From Pyricularia pennisetigena (taxonomy: Eukaryota > Ascomycota > Sordariomycetes > Magnaporthales > Pyriculariaceae), in assembly GCF_004337985.1 (NCBI RefSeq), contig NW_021940918.1:1-64000 (forward strand): 64,000 bases of DNA. The letters run 5' to 3'. This document shows positions 54,028 through 64,000 of the stretch, piece after piece (the first letter of the stretch is position 1; each line of letters opens with the position of its first letter). Below the pieces are notes generated by a model, which saw only the letters and a list, made by a program, of their open reading frames with translations, did not search any database and had not been told where the DNA came from. A program made the position numbers and the translations under genes.

Positions 54028-56638
54028 TCATCGTGAAGTCATAAGCCCTTTCTCATCCTCGTCTTCCGAATCGTCTCCGATAACATGATGCACATCCTCA
54101 TCATCAGCATCGTGCGTCCTCTCAGCGCTAGCTTCGGCACGGTCATGATACTGATCTGTAGCAAACTCGTCCTCATCATCGCTTCCACCAGCAAAGGCAT
54201 CGTACAGCTCACCGCCCCGAGTTTTACGTCCTTTCTGGCCGCCCGCAAAGCCCTTTTCACCACGGTTCAAACCCTCAGCTTCTTCCTCGTCAAGCAACTC
54301 AAACTCGTAGTTATCCCGTGGGCTGTTACGCAGCCTGCGCTGGCGAGCCATAAACAGATAGATGCCGAGACCGATACAGAAAACTACAATCAGACCCAAG
54401 GCGCCATATATCCAGACTTGAGTGCGCGACGATACTCCGAATGTGGGCAAAAAGGATGGAAGCCACGATGAGTTTGACTGAGTAGCCGGGCTTCCGCTAA
54501 CGCTAGATCCCTGATCAGTAGTAACCTGAGAACCGGGAGGCCCTGCTACGCTTGGCTTGTTGTTAACTGGTCGGTCGGGATGGTCGGTCGATGGGGTGGT
54601 GATGGGCTTGTCGGGCGTCGACGCAGAGCCGGGTGGCATAGTAATCGTCTCAGCTGCGACCGTGGTTGTGGACGGCTTGTCGTGATCTTTGTCATCGTTT
54701 TCTGTTGGCATCGGCAGAAGTACGGCTTTCGAAGGATCTCGGGCCTCACCCCATAGCTTGAGATGCCAATCTGTGAAGTTGCCTTGGAATTCATTGACCT
54801 TGGTGTCTCTAACCACGATGGTCCAAGTACCAACTCCCGACTCACCCCAGTGCACAACACTCATGAAGGTCCAGTCTTTGTAGCCCGCCTTGGCGTTATC
54901 TAGACGTCTCGTGACCGAGAGATGGCTGATGACCTTGTTTGGACTAATGAGGTCCACGCTGAGATCGCCACGGCGAGAGTGCTCTATGTTCATGGTTACA
55001 GTGACATGCTCAACCCGCTCCAGGTTTGCCTTGGCAAGCATATCTTCAGTAACCTCGAATTTTGTAGCAAGGCCAGCATCGCCCTCGGGAATCCCATGCT
55101 TCACATGGATCCAAGGCGAGAAAAAATACGCCTGAGGTTTGACAAGCTTCCAAGTCTTGGCTGCCTCCACGATGCCAAAAGTATCAACCTTGCCGTATCC
55201 GTATGTGTGACTGTACTTCTTGCCGATAGCGGTATCTTGCCAATCGCCAGAGTCGAGGTTAAGCGGCACAGCCGTCATGAAGGCAAGGTACTGCATGTCC
55301 CTCCAAGTAAGATCTGGACGGACCTCCAATACGAGAGCAAAAATTCCGGCGGCTAGAGGAGCTGCCGCCGATGTGCCTCCGTGCCCATTGTAGCACTGGT
55401 TTGTCCCGACGTCCGTGGTGTGCTATTTGTTGTTCATCCTTGTCAGTATTCGAGGTAGAGTGATTCAGCAGCAGCAGCAGCAGCAGCAGGTGAGGGGAAA
55501 TCCTTACAATCGCGTCTCCACTACCAGAAGAGTATGTGACAACCAGGTTGGCGGAGCAGGCCTCGGAGTAGTATGGATGCAAGCCCTTTCTGTCGATTGC
55601 ACCAACAGTGATGCTGTAGATGCTGTTGGTGTACCCGTCAAAGTTACAGTTGTCCTCGTTAGCGGCTCCGTTTCCACTAGCAAAAACGTAGATTGAGCCT
55701 TTGCCGTCCCGGCCCTTTTGCACGGCGTTCAACATTGCGCGTCGAATTAGGAGCCCCGGTGCGTCCATGCTTTTGCCATCATCCGGAGGACCCCAGGAGC
55801 AAGAATAAATGTGGTTGTTGTGAAAGTCGTAGTTCAGTGCGACAGCCTCATCTGCGTCGCTGATAAGCTTGCTCAGAATACGCAAACCTGAGACTTTTGC
55901 GTCGAAGGCGACGCCCACACCACACACATCATTCCGGACGGCTGCCACTTCTCCAGCACAACGCGTACCGTGCCTGTCGTCAGATAACCTCGGCTTGGGC
56001 TCTTCGGTCTTGTCATTGAAGTCGTATGAGCCCTTGGCATAGTAGTTGCCTTTGAGATCATCACTATACATGTCTAGGCCATCGTCGACAATTGAAACAG
56101 TGGCGTTCTTTCCGGTAACTCCATTCAACCAAACGTCGGTAACATTGACGTCATGGCCTAATTGGACGGAATTAAACAGGTGCCATTGTTCATGGAAGAT
56201 GGGATCCTCGATATTCAACGCCTTGGCGACCTGTGTCAGCTTCTTGACCGCATTCACGTCCGGGGCATCCTCCTGACGGTCCCGGAGAGGGCTTGGTCCA
56301 GCGCGAGGGGGTGGAGACACCCTCTTCTGCCAAGGTGCTCGCGGAGCCTGCTTCTGCGAGAAGAGGACATCACGCCGTTCCAGTCCTCGCTTTTCCAGTC
56401 CTCGTTTAACAATATCGTGCGGCGTCTTTTCCCCAGAGAAGACGTGATGGCTCTCAAGCTCTCCAAGTTGACCCACGTGTGTCAGACCGAGTTCTCGCGC
56501 AACGACGCTGGGTGATGCATCAGAGGCTAGGTGGAGGACGTAGTAGTCATTTGTGTTAAAATCGCGCGGCGTTACTTTCGAATACGCGGCGAGGCCGAAA
56601 GCAGAACCCAATAGGGCGAGGCCGTAGGAGAGCCTCAT
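54028..56638 (-). CDS. kexB: Kexin-type proprotein convertase (Kex2/KexB family)
   Basis: Two exons on the minus strand, 56,638-55,508 and 55,422-54,028, give 841 aa. An N-terminal signal peptide (MRLSYGLALLGSAFGLAAYS) is followed by a propeptide ending at Lys-Arg (105-106, WQKR), the autocleavage site. The peptidase S8 catalytic residues are Asp185 (VDDGLD), His223 (DDRHGTRCAGE), oxyanion Asn323 (ASGNG) and Ser395 (HGGTSAAAPLAAG). The P-domain follows (about 470-610, with DLTWRDMQYL before it and DWTFMSVVHWGESGVGTW within). Then come a Ser/Thr/Pro-rich linker, one membrane span (about 713-736) and an acidic cytosolic tail with YEFELL (749-754), close to the TGN-retention signal of yeast Kex2. 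It cleaves secretory precursors after Lys-Arg or Arg-Arg in the late Golgi. All key residues are present. The gene symbol follows Aspergillus usage. Confidence 0.96.
55423..55507 (-). other. Intron of the kexin gene, with CAG/CTG repeat
   Basis: 85 nt, GTAAGG...AATAG, phase 0, joining ...GSGDAI to HTTDVGTNQC, a junction that restores the conserved kexin sequence around the active-site Ser. On the plus strand 55,466-55,489 is a run of eight CAG units inside the intron. Confidence 0.92.
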
Positions 56639-58868
56639 CGTTCGAAAAGCACGGGTATTGACAAGGGTGGAACTCTCGGGCGTCGAAAAACCAGGTAGAA
56701 TCTAAAGGGAGGAAACTGGTTGTGTTTGTTGATGAAATAGCATATGGAGACCGCTCGATAGCGAAAGATCGTCTACGTGGCGATTTCGCGGGTGGGAGGA
56801 AAGAAGCCGGCTTCAATCTGTCAGCACCCTGACGCGAGGGGCGAGACAGGTGGACAAGCTGAGTTTCAAGACAGGTTGATGTGTGAACGCAACCCAGAAC
56901 GAGAATAAAACAGCGAGACAACAGAGCGACACACAAAAAGAAAAAGAAAAACACCAAAGCGACAATGGGCAAAGAGACCGGAATAAGGACTGAATAGACA
57001 AGAAGCACGGTGTTTGAATAGGAAACAAGAACCAAATGCTTCCAAAGCGCAACCAAACCGAAGTTACGACCACATAAGACGAAAGGGACTGGCTGTTTCA
57101 AGCGAATCGGCAGATCATTCATTGTAGGTGCAGGACGCTGCGCTTCTGGTTCTGGTTCCACATTGCTAAAAAGAGCACAGCCTCCACATGTCGGCGGTCC
57201 AATTTGCTGTAGGGGTCCTTGCGCCACTGCAGGCACAGCACGAAACGGGTGTTTGTGATAAGTGACTGTGGGCATCACAGGATAATATACTGTCGTAATC
57301 ATTTCTTCAACGAGGGAATGCACAGTGCACTAAAGTACCAATGGCATGGTTGGCCTCCTCGTACCTAAGGTTTCCAAGCTGTTTAACCAGCGGTGCAGTA
57401 GGTAAGCTACCGACCGGTATGATTTTTCTGCTTTCTTTATTTCTTATTATCATTTTTTTTAATATAATTATTATAACCATGTTTGGTTTCCAATAGTCGT
57501 AATAATAACAATAGACATACAAACTCGCATATAATCTCTTGCGTTAATCTCGAGAACCCCTCCGACCCCTACATGACCTGGCGAATGTGAATCCAAGAGC
57601 CAACACCACCTCAACACAACTGGGAATGGATGCAACTGTGGTCAAGTAAGTGGCTGTTGGCCTGTTTGCTCCCTTTCCAGTACACAAAAGCTTCATTCCC
57701 CATGAAACCCGCCGGTCCTCCGCCAACCTAATTGCGATAGCAGCGACACTATACTGCCAAGGTTAGTAGATCAGTCGTGGCCAAACAAACAAGCCTGGCT
57801 AACATTCTCAGGTTTCGTAGCAGCAGGGGCGAAATAACGCGTATGCTACCCAGCCACCCATTTATTACGGCAAGGTGCACCAATTGAATCGACAAAAAAT
57901 CAAAAAGCTGATTAGAGCAAAACATGGGTGCTACGCCACGTGCAGATATGACCCACGGAAAACAGACCAAGACTCTCGACGCCTGCATGTACCTCCGGAT
58001 ATGAAAAGAGGTATTTGTTATTGCCCATATATACCTTAGCAAGCCCAAGGTACCTAACCTAAGGTATGCAGTACCTTAACTAGCTCCCCTGCACTTGAAT
58101 TTCCGCCAGCAGCCACCATTTGAATGGAGGCAATAAAGGTGAGTACCTAACAGCCATCGGTGCCCATATACTTCGCAGGCACTTAAGAATAGTCTAGGAT
58201 ATTTATCCATCCATTACAAGACTTGTAAAGTTTACAAGGGATCCAATTGCACATCCCTGGTCCCGAATCCATTCCACTCTCCAGACATGTCCGACCCCAA
58301 CTCATCTAGCCAGTAAATATTATGTACCATAGTAGGACGATACAGTATGGCGTAGCGCCTGCTAAACTGGGTTACCCCCCTGTAGCTTAGGGCCACTCAA
58401 CCTCCCGATTTTCGTCGGCGACCCCCCCCTGCCGCCGCTGCCCGGTTGCATACTCCGTCATTTTTCTTCAAGGATCCTCTTTTCCCCAGCCTTGCATTTT
58501 ATTTCTTCCGTACTTTCGCATCGCGCCATCTCCCATTGTCTGCTCTTTCTTTTATTCACAGACACAAGACATGATCTGCTAACTTCCCGCGTCTGGGCAT
58601 GGGTTTCTCTCTCCACGTGCGGATGCTTGCATGAGGCAGACCTGCACTTCGCCATACCATCCGTTTATGATTCTCGTCCCTTTGACCGCCATGTGTAACA
58701 TGTAACTAAACATCTTAGCTTGCAGCAGCTACCTACCTACCTCCCCTATCAATTGTACCTACCTACCCTTCGGTTGCAGCAGGATCATACTGGTGCTTCC
58801 CGTCACCGGCCTACGCGCCGCCAATCACTGTTTTCCGGACCCGCTCTTCGTGCGGTTTACCGTCGACC
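56639..58868. promoter_or_regulatory. Divergent promoter region (2.2 kb), kexin and PhoD-like genes
   Basis: No gene was recognised. A 255-codon minus-strand frame (57,323-56,556) overlaps the kexin start and looks like a shadow. Seen: an AT-rich pocket (57,425-57,510); clustered CCTAAGGTA/TACCTTA motifs (58,032-58,080; single copy at 57,362); C- and T-rich sequence and a ctacctac run (58,725-58,765) just upstream of the PhoD-like start, typical of fungal 5' leaders. Confidence 0.5.
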
Positions 58869-61800
58869 ATGTCTCATGCTCGATCGCCGTCACAATCGGC
58901 ACCGTACTGGGGCGAGCTACCCCCGCCCAGGATCCACCAGCACGGCCAGCCGCCGTCGCTCGAAGGGGCTGCTCCTCGAACCAAGCGCGGCTCTGTGCAG
59001 ACCGCTATAAGTGCTGATCCCACCGAGTCTACACAGAGTCCATATGCCACACCCACGCGCTCAAGTTTTGGCGGCGCCTACGGTCTAGCTCCCAGACCTC
59101 CCTCACTCCCGTATGGAGCGGACCAGTACCCAGCTGAACCCGCCGAGAAACGCCAGCGCCGCGGGAGTCGACAGCAGGAACTAGACGGGCAAACTCCCGC
59201 CGACAGCCTTGAATCTTCTCCCAATCCTCCATCCGCCTTCTCTCCGACGTTCAGATCCGGAACAATGCCTTCTTCGCCTGGTGCTCCAGCAGTGCTCAAC
59301 CCTGGCCCTGCGCGCCGCAGAGGACCGCCTAACCAAACGGGGATGGAACCGGAGGATTACCGCGAACCAAACGCCCTTCCAGGTCGCCACCAGAGTCAAA
59401 GAAATGGTTCATATGACTCTACCGCAACATCAACGTCTCGCTCAGGACCGGCTGCCAGCATTGATACCAATGTTGCCGGGCATAAGAAAAAGTTCGCAAA
59501 TGATCGTTCGCCACTACAGAAGCTTGAGCTGACGCTCGACAGCATCACAAAGGAGGAGAAACGTGCCCGCGTGGCAGCTGCCGAGGAGCGCGCTCGCCAG
59601 AGAGCCCTTGGGGCTGCCGCCGAGGTTACTGGCTCCGACCACCCGCAGCGCAGCGCCGCCGAGCCTCAAGGGCGACAGGTGCAGCAAGAGCCTATAGCGA
59701 TGCACAGGGGTCCTCTGACCCAGAACCCACCCGAGGATGGTTCTTTGCCCGAGCCTAGAGTGCCGGCTCCGCCGCCAGCAGGGCATGGCACTTCGGACCT
59801 TCCGAAGCGCAACCTCAGCTTCCGAGAACGTACGGTGAATCGTAACGACTTGAATCTGCCCGAAGTAGGCGAAAGGCCACCTGCGATACCGCCCAAAATT
59901 CCAATCGTTAGGAGCGGCAGCAACAAGCTGCGCAAGCAACCTCCTGGCGAGCGCCATCAACGGAAAACATCGATGTCTCAGCCACCAGGTGGCGACCGGG
60001 AAGAGCCCAGGTTTGTGCCACAAAAAGGCCCATCTGTGCGTATTGATGCGCCGCCCAGTCCCCCAGACTACTCGACTACAGCTGGTTCTCAGCCGGCGCA
60101 AAAGAGGTCACCCCATCCCTCGGGCGGTAACGTCTCTCCGCAGAACAAGGAAGTTTTGTCACAAAGCGGCCCTCCACAGCGAACTCGGTCAGGCAAGTTG
60201 GTCAAGGCGCCAAGCCTGAGAAACAAACCTCATCGGGAAGGCGAAACGGGCCACTATACTCCTCCTGGTCCATCAGATGATGTTTCTGGTAGAGAACAGG
60301 CGCCGGTCACCAAGGGCCCTATTGGGTTTGCAGGCACTTTGGGTCCACCAGCTGCTATAGCCGCGACTAGGCCGGCGCCTGCTCACGTCCAGGCCGCAGA
60401 TGACGATAGTGATGACAACGAAGACGACGACGAGTCTGTTTCAAGTGAGGAAGGCCACTTTGCGAGACTGACATTTACCAATCGGGAAAGCTTCAAGCCA
60501 GGACAGGGATTGTTCCAAAAGACGAAGTATCTTGACGAGTGGAGCAAGGCAACGGTTGGTACACTTTCTGGAGAGTTGTTGGACCTCGATAGTGTGAAGG
60601 AGAAACCGGCAGACAAGAGCCAGGCTTGGTGGGAGACTCCACCATCCAAGCGACGCGGTTCGACGTCGTCGCGTCCCAGGAAGGCGGAGGCCTTCGACGG
60701 TGAATATGATGAGACCAACGGTAAGCACAAGTATTTCTGTTGTGATGGGACTGACAACCGTGGGCTTCCAATGAGTAAATATGGTGCATTGCGTTGTCTC
60801 GGCTTGAGCGCGCTGCCAATTGTTCACCCAAAGACTGGTGCGATGAGGACAAGGCTTGTTGTGAAAGGCCGACAACGTCGCTGCAGTGGCGTCGGTTCAA
60901 GACAAGGTTTCAACAGCCACGCGGCCCGCAAGGATTGTAAAGCCAGTCATGGCGCCACCTGGAACTAGGCGTGCACAACCTTGTCCTCATTGCCGACATG
61001 CTCTTTACTTTTTCCGAGAAAAGGCCTCCCCAATACTTTCATCCCATGTTTCAAGACCTATGCACTGACCCTACCCGTCGTTCCGCCTGTACTTGCAGCC
61101 CCGACGAGATTCAAACCACCGCTCTACCTCAAATGCGGCCCTCTTCTTCGGTACAGTGGCATTCGCATTGAGCGTGGGATATCCCGGTCCGCGCGGGCCG
61201 TCCCGGCACCAGACAGGGAAATTTGGCGGGGAAGCATTCTGATTGTAACCCATGACGACGAATCTTCCTACGAGATCGCACCGACACTGCGTCTTTTCGC
61301 TCAGCCTATCGAACTGCTACCCCCGCCACCAGAGCTTGTGAGTGACGAGCAAGGTCTGGCACCTGAGCATGTTGATCCCATCGCCGGCCACCCAAAGCTT
61401 GGTAGGAGAGGCGAGACGCTTTACGTGCGTCCGATTGACCACCTGGAGGAAGCCAAAGATCTCTCGAGGGATGAGACGGATAGTGGCCTCTTTGAAAAGA
61501 CCCGGAGCCCACCCGACTACCCACTGGAAGATGGGCTTACGGAACCCCATGGTTCGTTTGCTGCTCGCCGGCAACGAGCGAAGTTGGACGGTGAAAAGTT
61601 GGACAGGTACAAGGATGTACGTGGCTTTCGATTACATGCCGAAAGGGGCTGCACTTTCTGGCGCTTCAACATCGAGGTTGAGCTCAAGGATCGCGAGCAG
61701 CGGATCGCCTACCGCATAAACCGCGGCCCCTCGACTGGCTTCTGGGTGCCGGCGAAGGGCCAATCGATGAACATCATGTTCCACAGCTGCAACGGATTCA

Positions 61801-64000
61801 GCGCGACTGTGAACCCGAATGACTTGAGCGGGCCGGACCCGATGTGGCGTGATGTACTGAACACGCACCAGGCGCGTCCTTTTCATGTCATGGTAGGTGG
61901 TGGCGACCAGCTCTACATGGACGCCGTGATGCGCGAGACAAAGATATTCAAAGAGTGGACCGACATGCGTAACCCGATCCATAAGCACAATGCCCCATTC
62001 ACACCACAGCTGCAGGATGAGCTTGAGGCCTACTTCTTGGAGCGATACAGCATGTGGTTCTCTCAGGGCTTGTTTGGCATGGCGAGCTCGCAGATTCCCA
62101 TGGTGAATATTTGGGATGATCATGATATTATTGACGGTTTCGGTTCGTACCCTCATCACTTCATGTCAACGCCTGTCTTCTCTGGCCTGGGCAACGTTGC
62201 ATTCAAGTATTATATGCTATTTCAACACCAGAGCGTTCCCGATGAGACCGAGGCCGTCGAACCGAGCTGGGCGTTGGGCACCAAGCCCGGACCTTATATT
62301 GCCGAGCAGAGTCGGAGCGTATACATGTCCCTGGGCGGAGATGTGGCCCTTTTAGGCGTCGATGGCAGGACCGAGCGAACCCACGACGAGGTCATGAGTG
62401 ATGAGTCCTGGCAGAAGCTCATGGATCGGTGTTATGATGAGATTGTCAAGGGACGAACGAAGCACCTGCTTGTGCTGCTTGGCGTACCGATCGCATACCC
62501 CAGACTTGTCTGGCTGGAGAATATGTGAGTGCTTCCCGCCCTCGTGCATGCGATCAAAGTGCCTTATTTTACTGACCCGTGGATTTCAATGACCAGCTTG
62601 ACATCACGGCTATTTGAACCCGTCAAGGCGTTGGCGAAGATGGGTCTCATGGGTGGCCTACTAAACAGATTCGATGGCGGCGTTGAAGTGCTTGACGATC
62701 TCGATGACCACTGGACAGCGAAGCACCACAAGAAAGAACGCAAGATCATCATGGAGGACCTCCAAGATCTTGCCGCTGACCGCAGTGTTCGCGTGACCAT
62801 TCTCTCAGGCGACGTACACCTCGCAGCTGTGGGTCAGTTTTACTCAGATCCAAAGCTCGGCATTGCGAAGCATAAAGACTTTCGTTACATGCCCAACATC
62901 ATCTCGAGCGCTATAGTCAATACCCCACCACCGGATATGCTGGCTGATGTGCTGAACAAGCGCAACAAAGTGCATATTCTAGACAACGAAGATGGTGAGA
63001 AGAAGCAGACGTGGGAAGACATGATTCCTTTGTTCAGTCATGGCGTGGACGGCAAGCCCAGGAACAACAAGCGTCTTCTTCCACATAGAAACTGGTGCGC
63101 CATCAGGCACTACGTGCCGGGGGACACGCCGCCGCCATCACCTGGGATCGAGGAATGGGTGGACCCTATCGGAACGCCGCCTAAGGGCGGAATAATGCGG
63201 CGGTTGTCCAAGAAGCGTCCTGCAGAGGTATCACGCCCACCCGTATCAGGGGCAGGTGGGCTCTTTCGAACGTTTTCGCGCAGCGAGCGTGCTTCAGCCG
63301 ACGATGTCGGACCCCGTCCGCCTCGGCCACAGGGGCCAACTCGAACTTTGTCCCTTACTCGAGGCGATTTCCCGTCTGACAAGCCTTCCGGTGGCGGGAT
63401 AGGAGGGCTTTTGCGCAGACTGAGCGGCAGGGGCAGGAAACCTACAGTCGACAAAGGCAAAACCACCGATGATGGTGGAATCAACGGGCAGTGGGGGTAC
63501 TCGAGTGACGAGGATGATCAAACCAGCAACATACCCCGCGCCGCCGCGAAGAGGCTTGGATTAAGGGGTGGCGGTGCAACAGGAAGAAGTCACAACTACG
63601 ACATAGGGAACAGTTCGGACGAGTATTATGAAGGAGACGAGTCGTACTTTACTGCACAGCCAGTGCATCGAGACGCGCGCCCGCCGCGACCCATGGAACC
63701 TACAGTCCAGGATTTGCAGCCGAAACCTCTACACCGCACACCAACATCCATGACGGCCAAGCAACGTAAACAGGGAGGCAGTCTCGATGTCAACCTCGAG
63801 GACGCTCTCATGGTCACTCTAAACGTGGAAATTAATGCCAAGGACCCTGCGGGGATAACGACCCCTTATCGTCTTCTTGTCCCAAGGCTTTTCTATGAGT
63901 ATTCGGACGATCCTCCAGAAGAACCTCTCACAGAGCCAAGTGGGATCAAGCGATTGCTGTCTTTGAAAAGGAACAAGTCAGATCCCGTAAGAACCGGCGG
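58869..64000 (+). CDS. PhoD-like metallophosphatase protein (partial, N-terminal ~1560 aa)
   Basis: Model: exon 58,869-60,720, exon 61,099-62,524, exon 62,597 to beyond the window. Residues 1-600 are Pro/Ser/Arg-rich and disordered, with an acidic tract (DDDSDDNEDDDESVSSEE). The second exon opens PTRFKPPLYLKCGPLLRY, then carries the phosphatase core: GGGDQLYMD, WDDHDIIDGFGSYPHHF, DGRTERT, LLGVPIAYPRLVWLEN. The third has LSGDVHLAAVGQFYS, completing the PhoD metal-site set (GDQ, DDHD, GDVH). A long C-terminal tail with low-complexity and a later conserved stretch (SLDVNLEDALMVTLNVEIN) runs off the edge. PhoD enzymes are calcium-dependent phosphodi/monoesterases; the substrate of this large fungal family is not known to me, and no signal peptide is present. 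The first intron (378 nt) is long for a fungus and may hide a small exon. Confidence 0.87.
60721..61098 (+). other. Intron 1 of the PhoD-like gene (uncertain)
   Basis: GTAAGC donor after GAGACCAACG and a pyrimidine-rich acceptor TACTTGCAG; phases agree (1 nt plus 2 nt). The interval contains an in-frame stop at 60,966, so something must be removed. A stretch open in another frame (60,887-61,066) could be a small internal exon, but I found no good donor in the right phase. Confidence 0.55.
62525..62596 (+). other. Intron 2 of the PhoD-like gene
   Basis: 72 nt, GTGAGT...ACCAG, with ttactgac as branch site. Splicing gives WLENILTSRLFEPVK, restoring the conserved phosphatase region. Confidence 0.9.

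Noticed and set aside
56556..57323. 255-codon minus-strand frame upstream of kexin
   Set aside because: It overlaps the kexin start in another frame, has low-complexity hydrophobic stretches and no recognisable domain; more likely promoter and 5' UTR.

Overview
The window looks like chromosomal DNA of a filamentous ascomycete (Pezizomycotina). A hypocrealean fungus is my guess, but the sequence does not settle it. The evidence is short spliceosomal introns (72 to 85 nt), typical filamentous-fungal proteins (kexin, a SAS4-domain protein, a long PhoD-like phosphatase, an IQM-type IQ protein), and C-to-T / G-to-A decay of the repeats that resembles repeat-induced point mutation (RIP).

There are two compartments. 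Bases 1 to about 45,303 are AT-rich and consist almost entirely of nested transposable elements. Bases 45,304 to 64,000 have balanced composition and carry ordinary genes. The boundary coincides with the terminus of a transposon copy.

Repeat block, left to right: a partial copia LTR (1-499); a decayed gypsy relic (500-3116); a full-length Ty1/copia element with an open gag-pol frame (3117-9763, minus strand); a second, decayed copia relic (9764 to about 13,350) that contains a solo copia LTR and a 100-bp solo LTR; a 659-bp TG...CA repeat carrying a tRNA-like Pol III promoter (called D1-D3); then a family of TIR elements with 9-bp target duplications, MULE-like and non-coding (called M1-M7). 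M1 is split by a complete chromodomain gypsy element (Gypsy-1) and by a solo gypsy LTR. A second gypsy (Gypsy-2, 25,175-32,426) sits inside a small predicted secreted-protein gene and splits it cleanly in frame. From 32,985 to 45,303 several elements are nested up to five deep: a 100-bp LTR hit by M2, M2 by M3, M3 by a 452-bp TRIM, and the TRIM by M4 and M5. D3, M6 and a copia solo LTR are also nested in M2. Matching target duplications support most of these boundaries.

Gene block: a SprT-like putative metalloprotease (+), an IQ-motif protein homologous to plant IQM proteins (-), a SAS4-domain chromatin protein (+, one intron), a kexin-type Golgi endoprotease (-, one intron) and the N-terminal part of a large PhoD-like phosphatase protein (+, running off the window). 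No biosynthetic cluster, tRNA gene proper, rRNA or CRISPR array was seen. The most interesting content is the small non-autonomous repeats (MULE-like family with structured ends, 452-bp TRIM, 659-bp tRNA-bearing repeat) and the secreted-protein gene broken by Gypsy-2.
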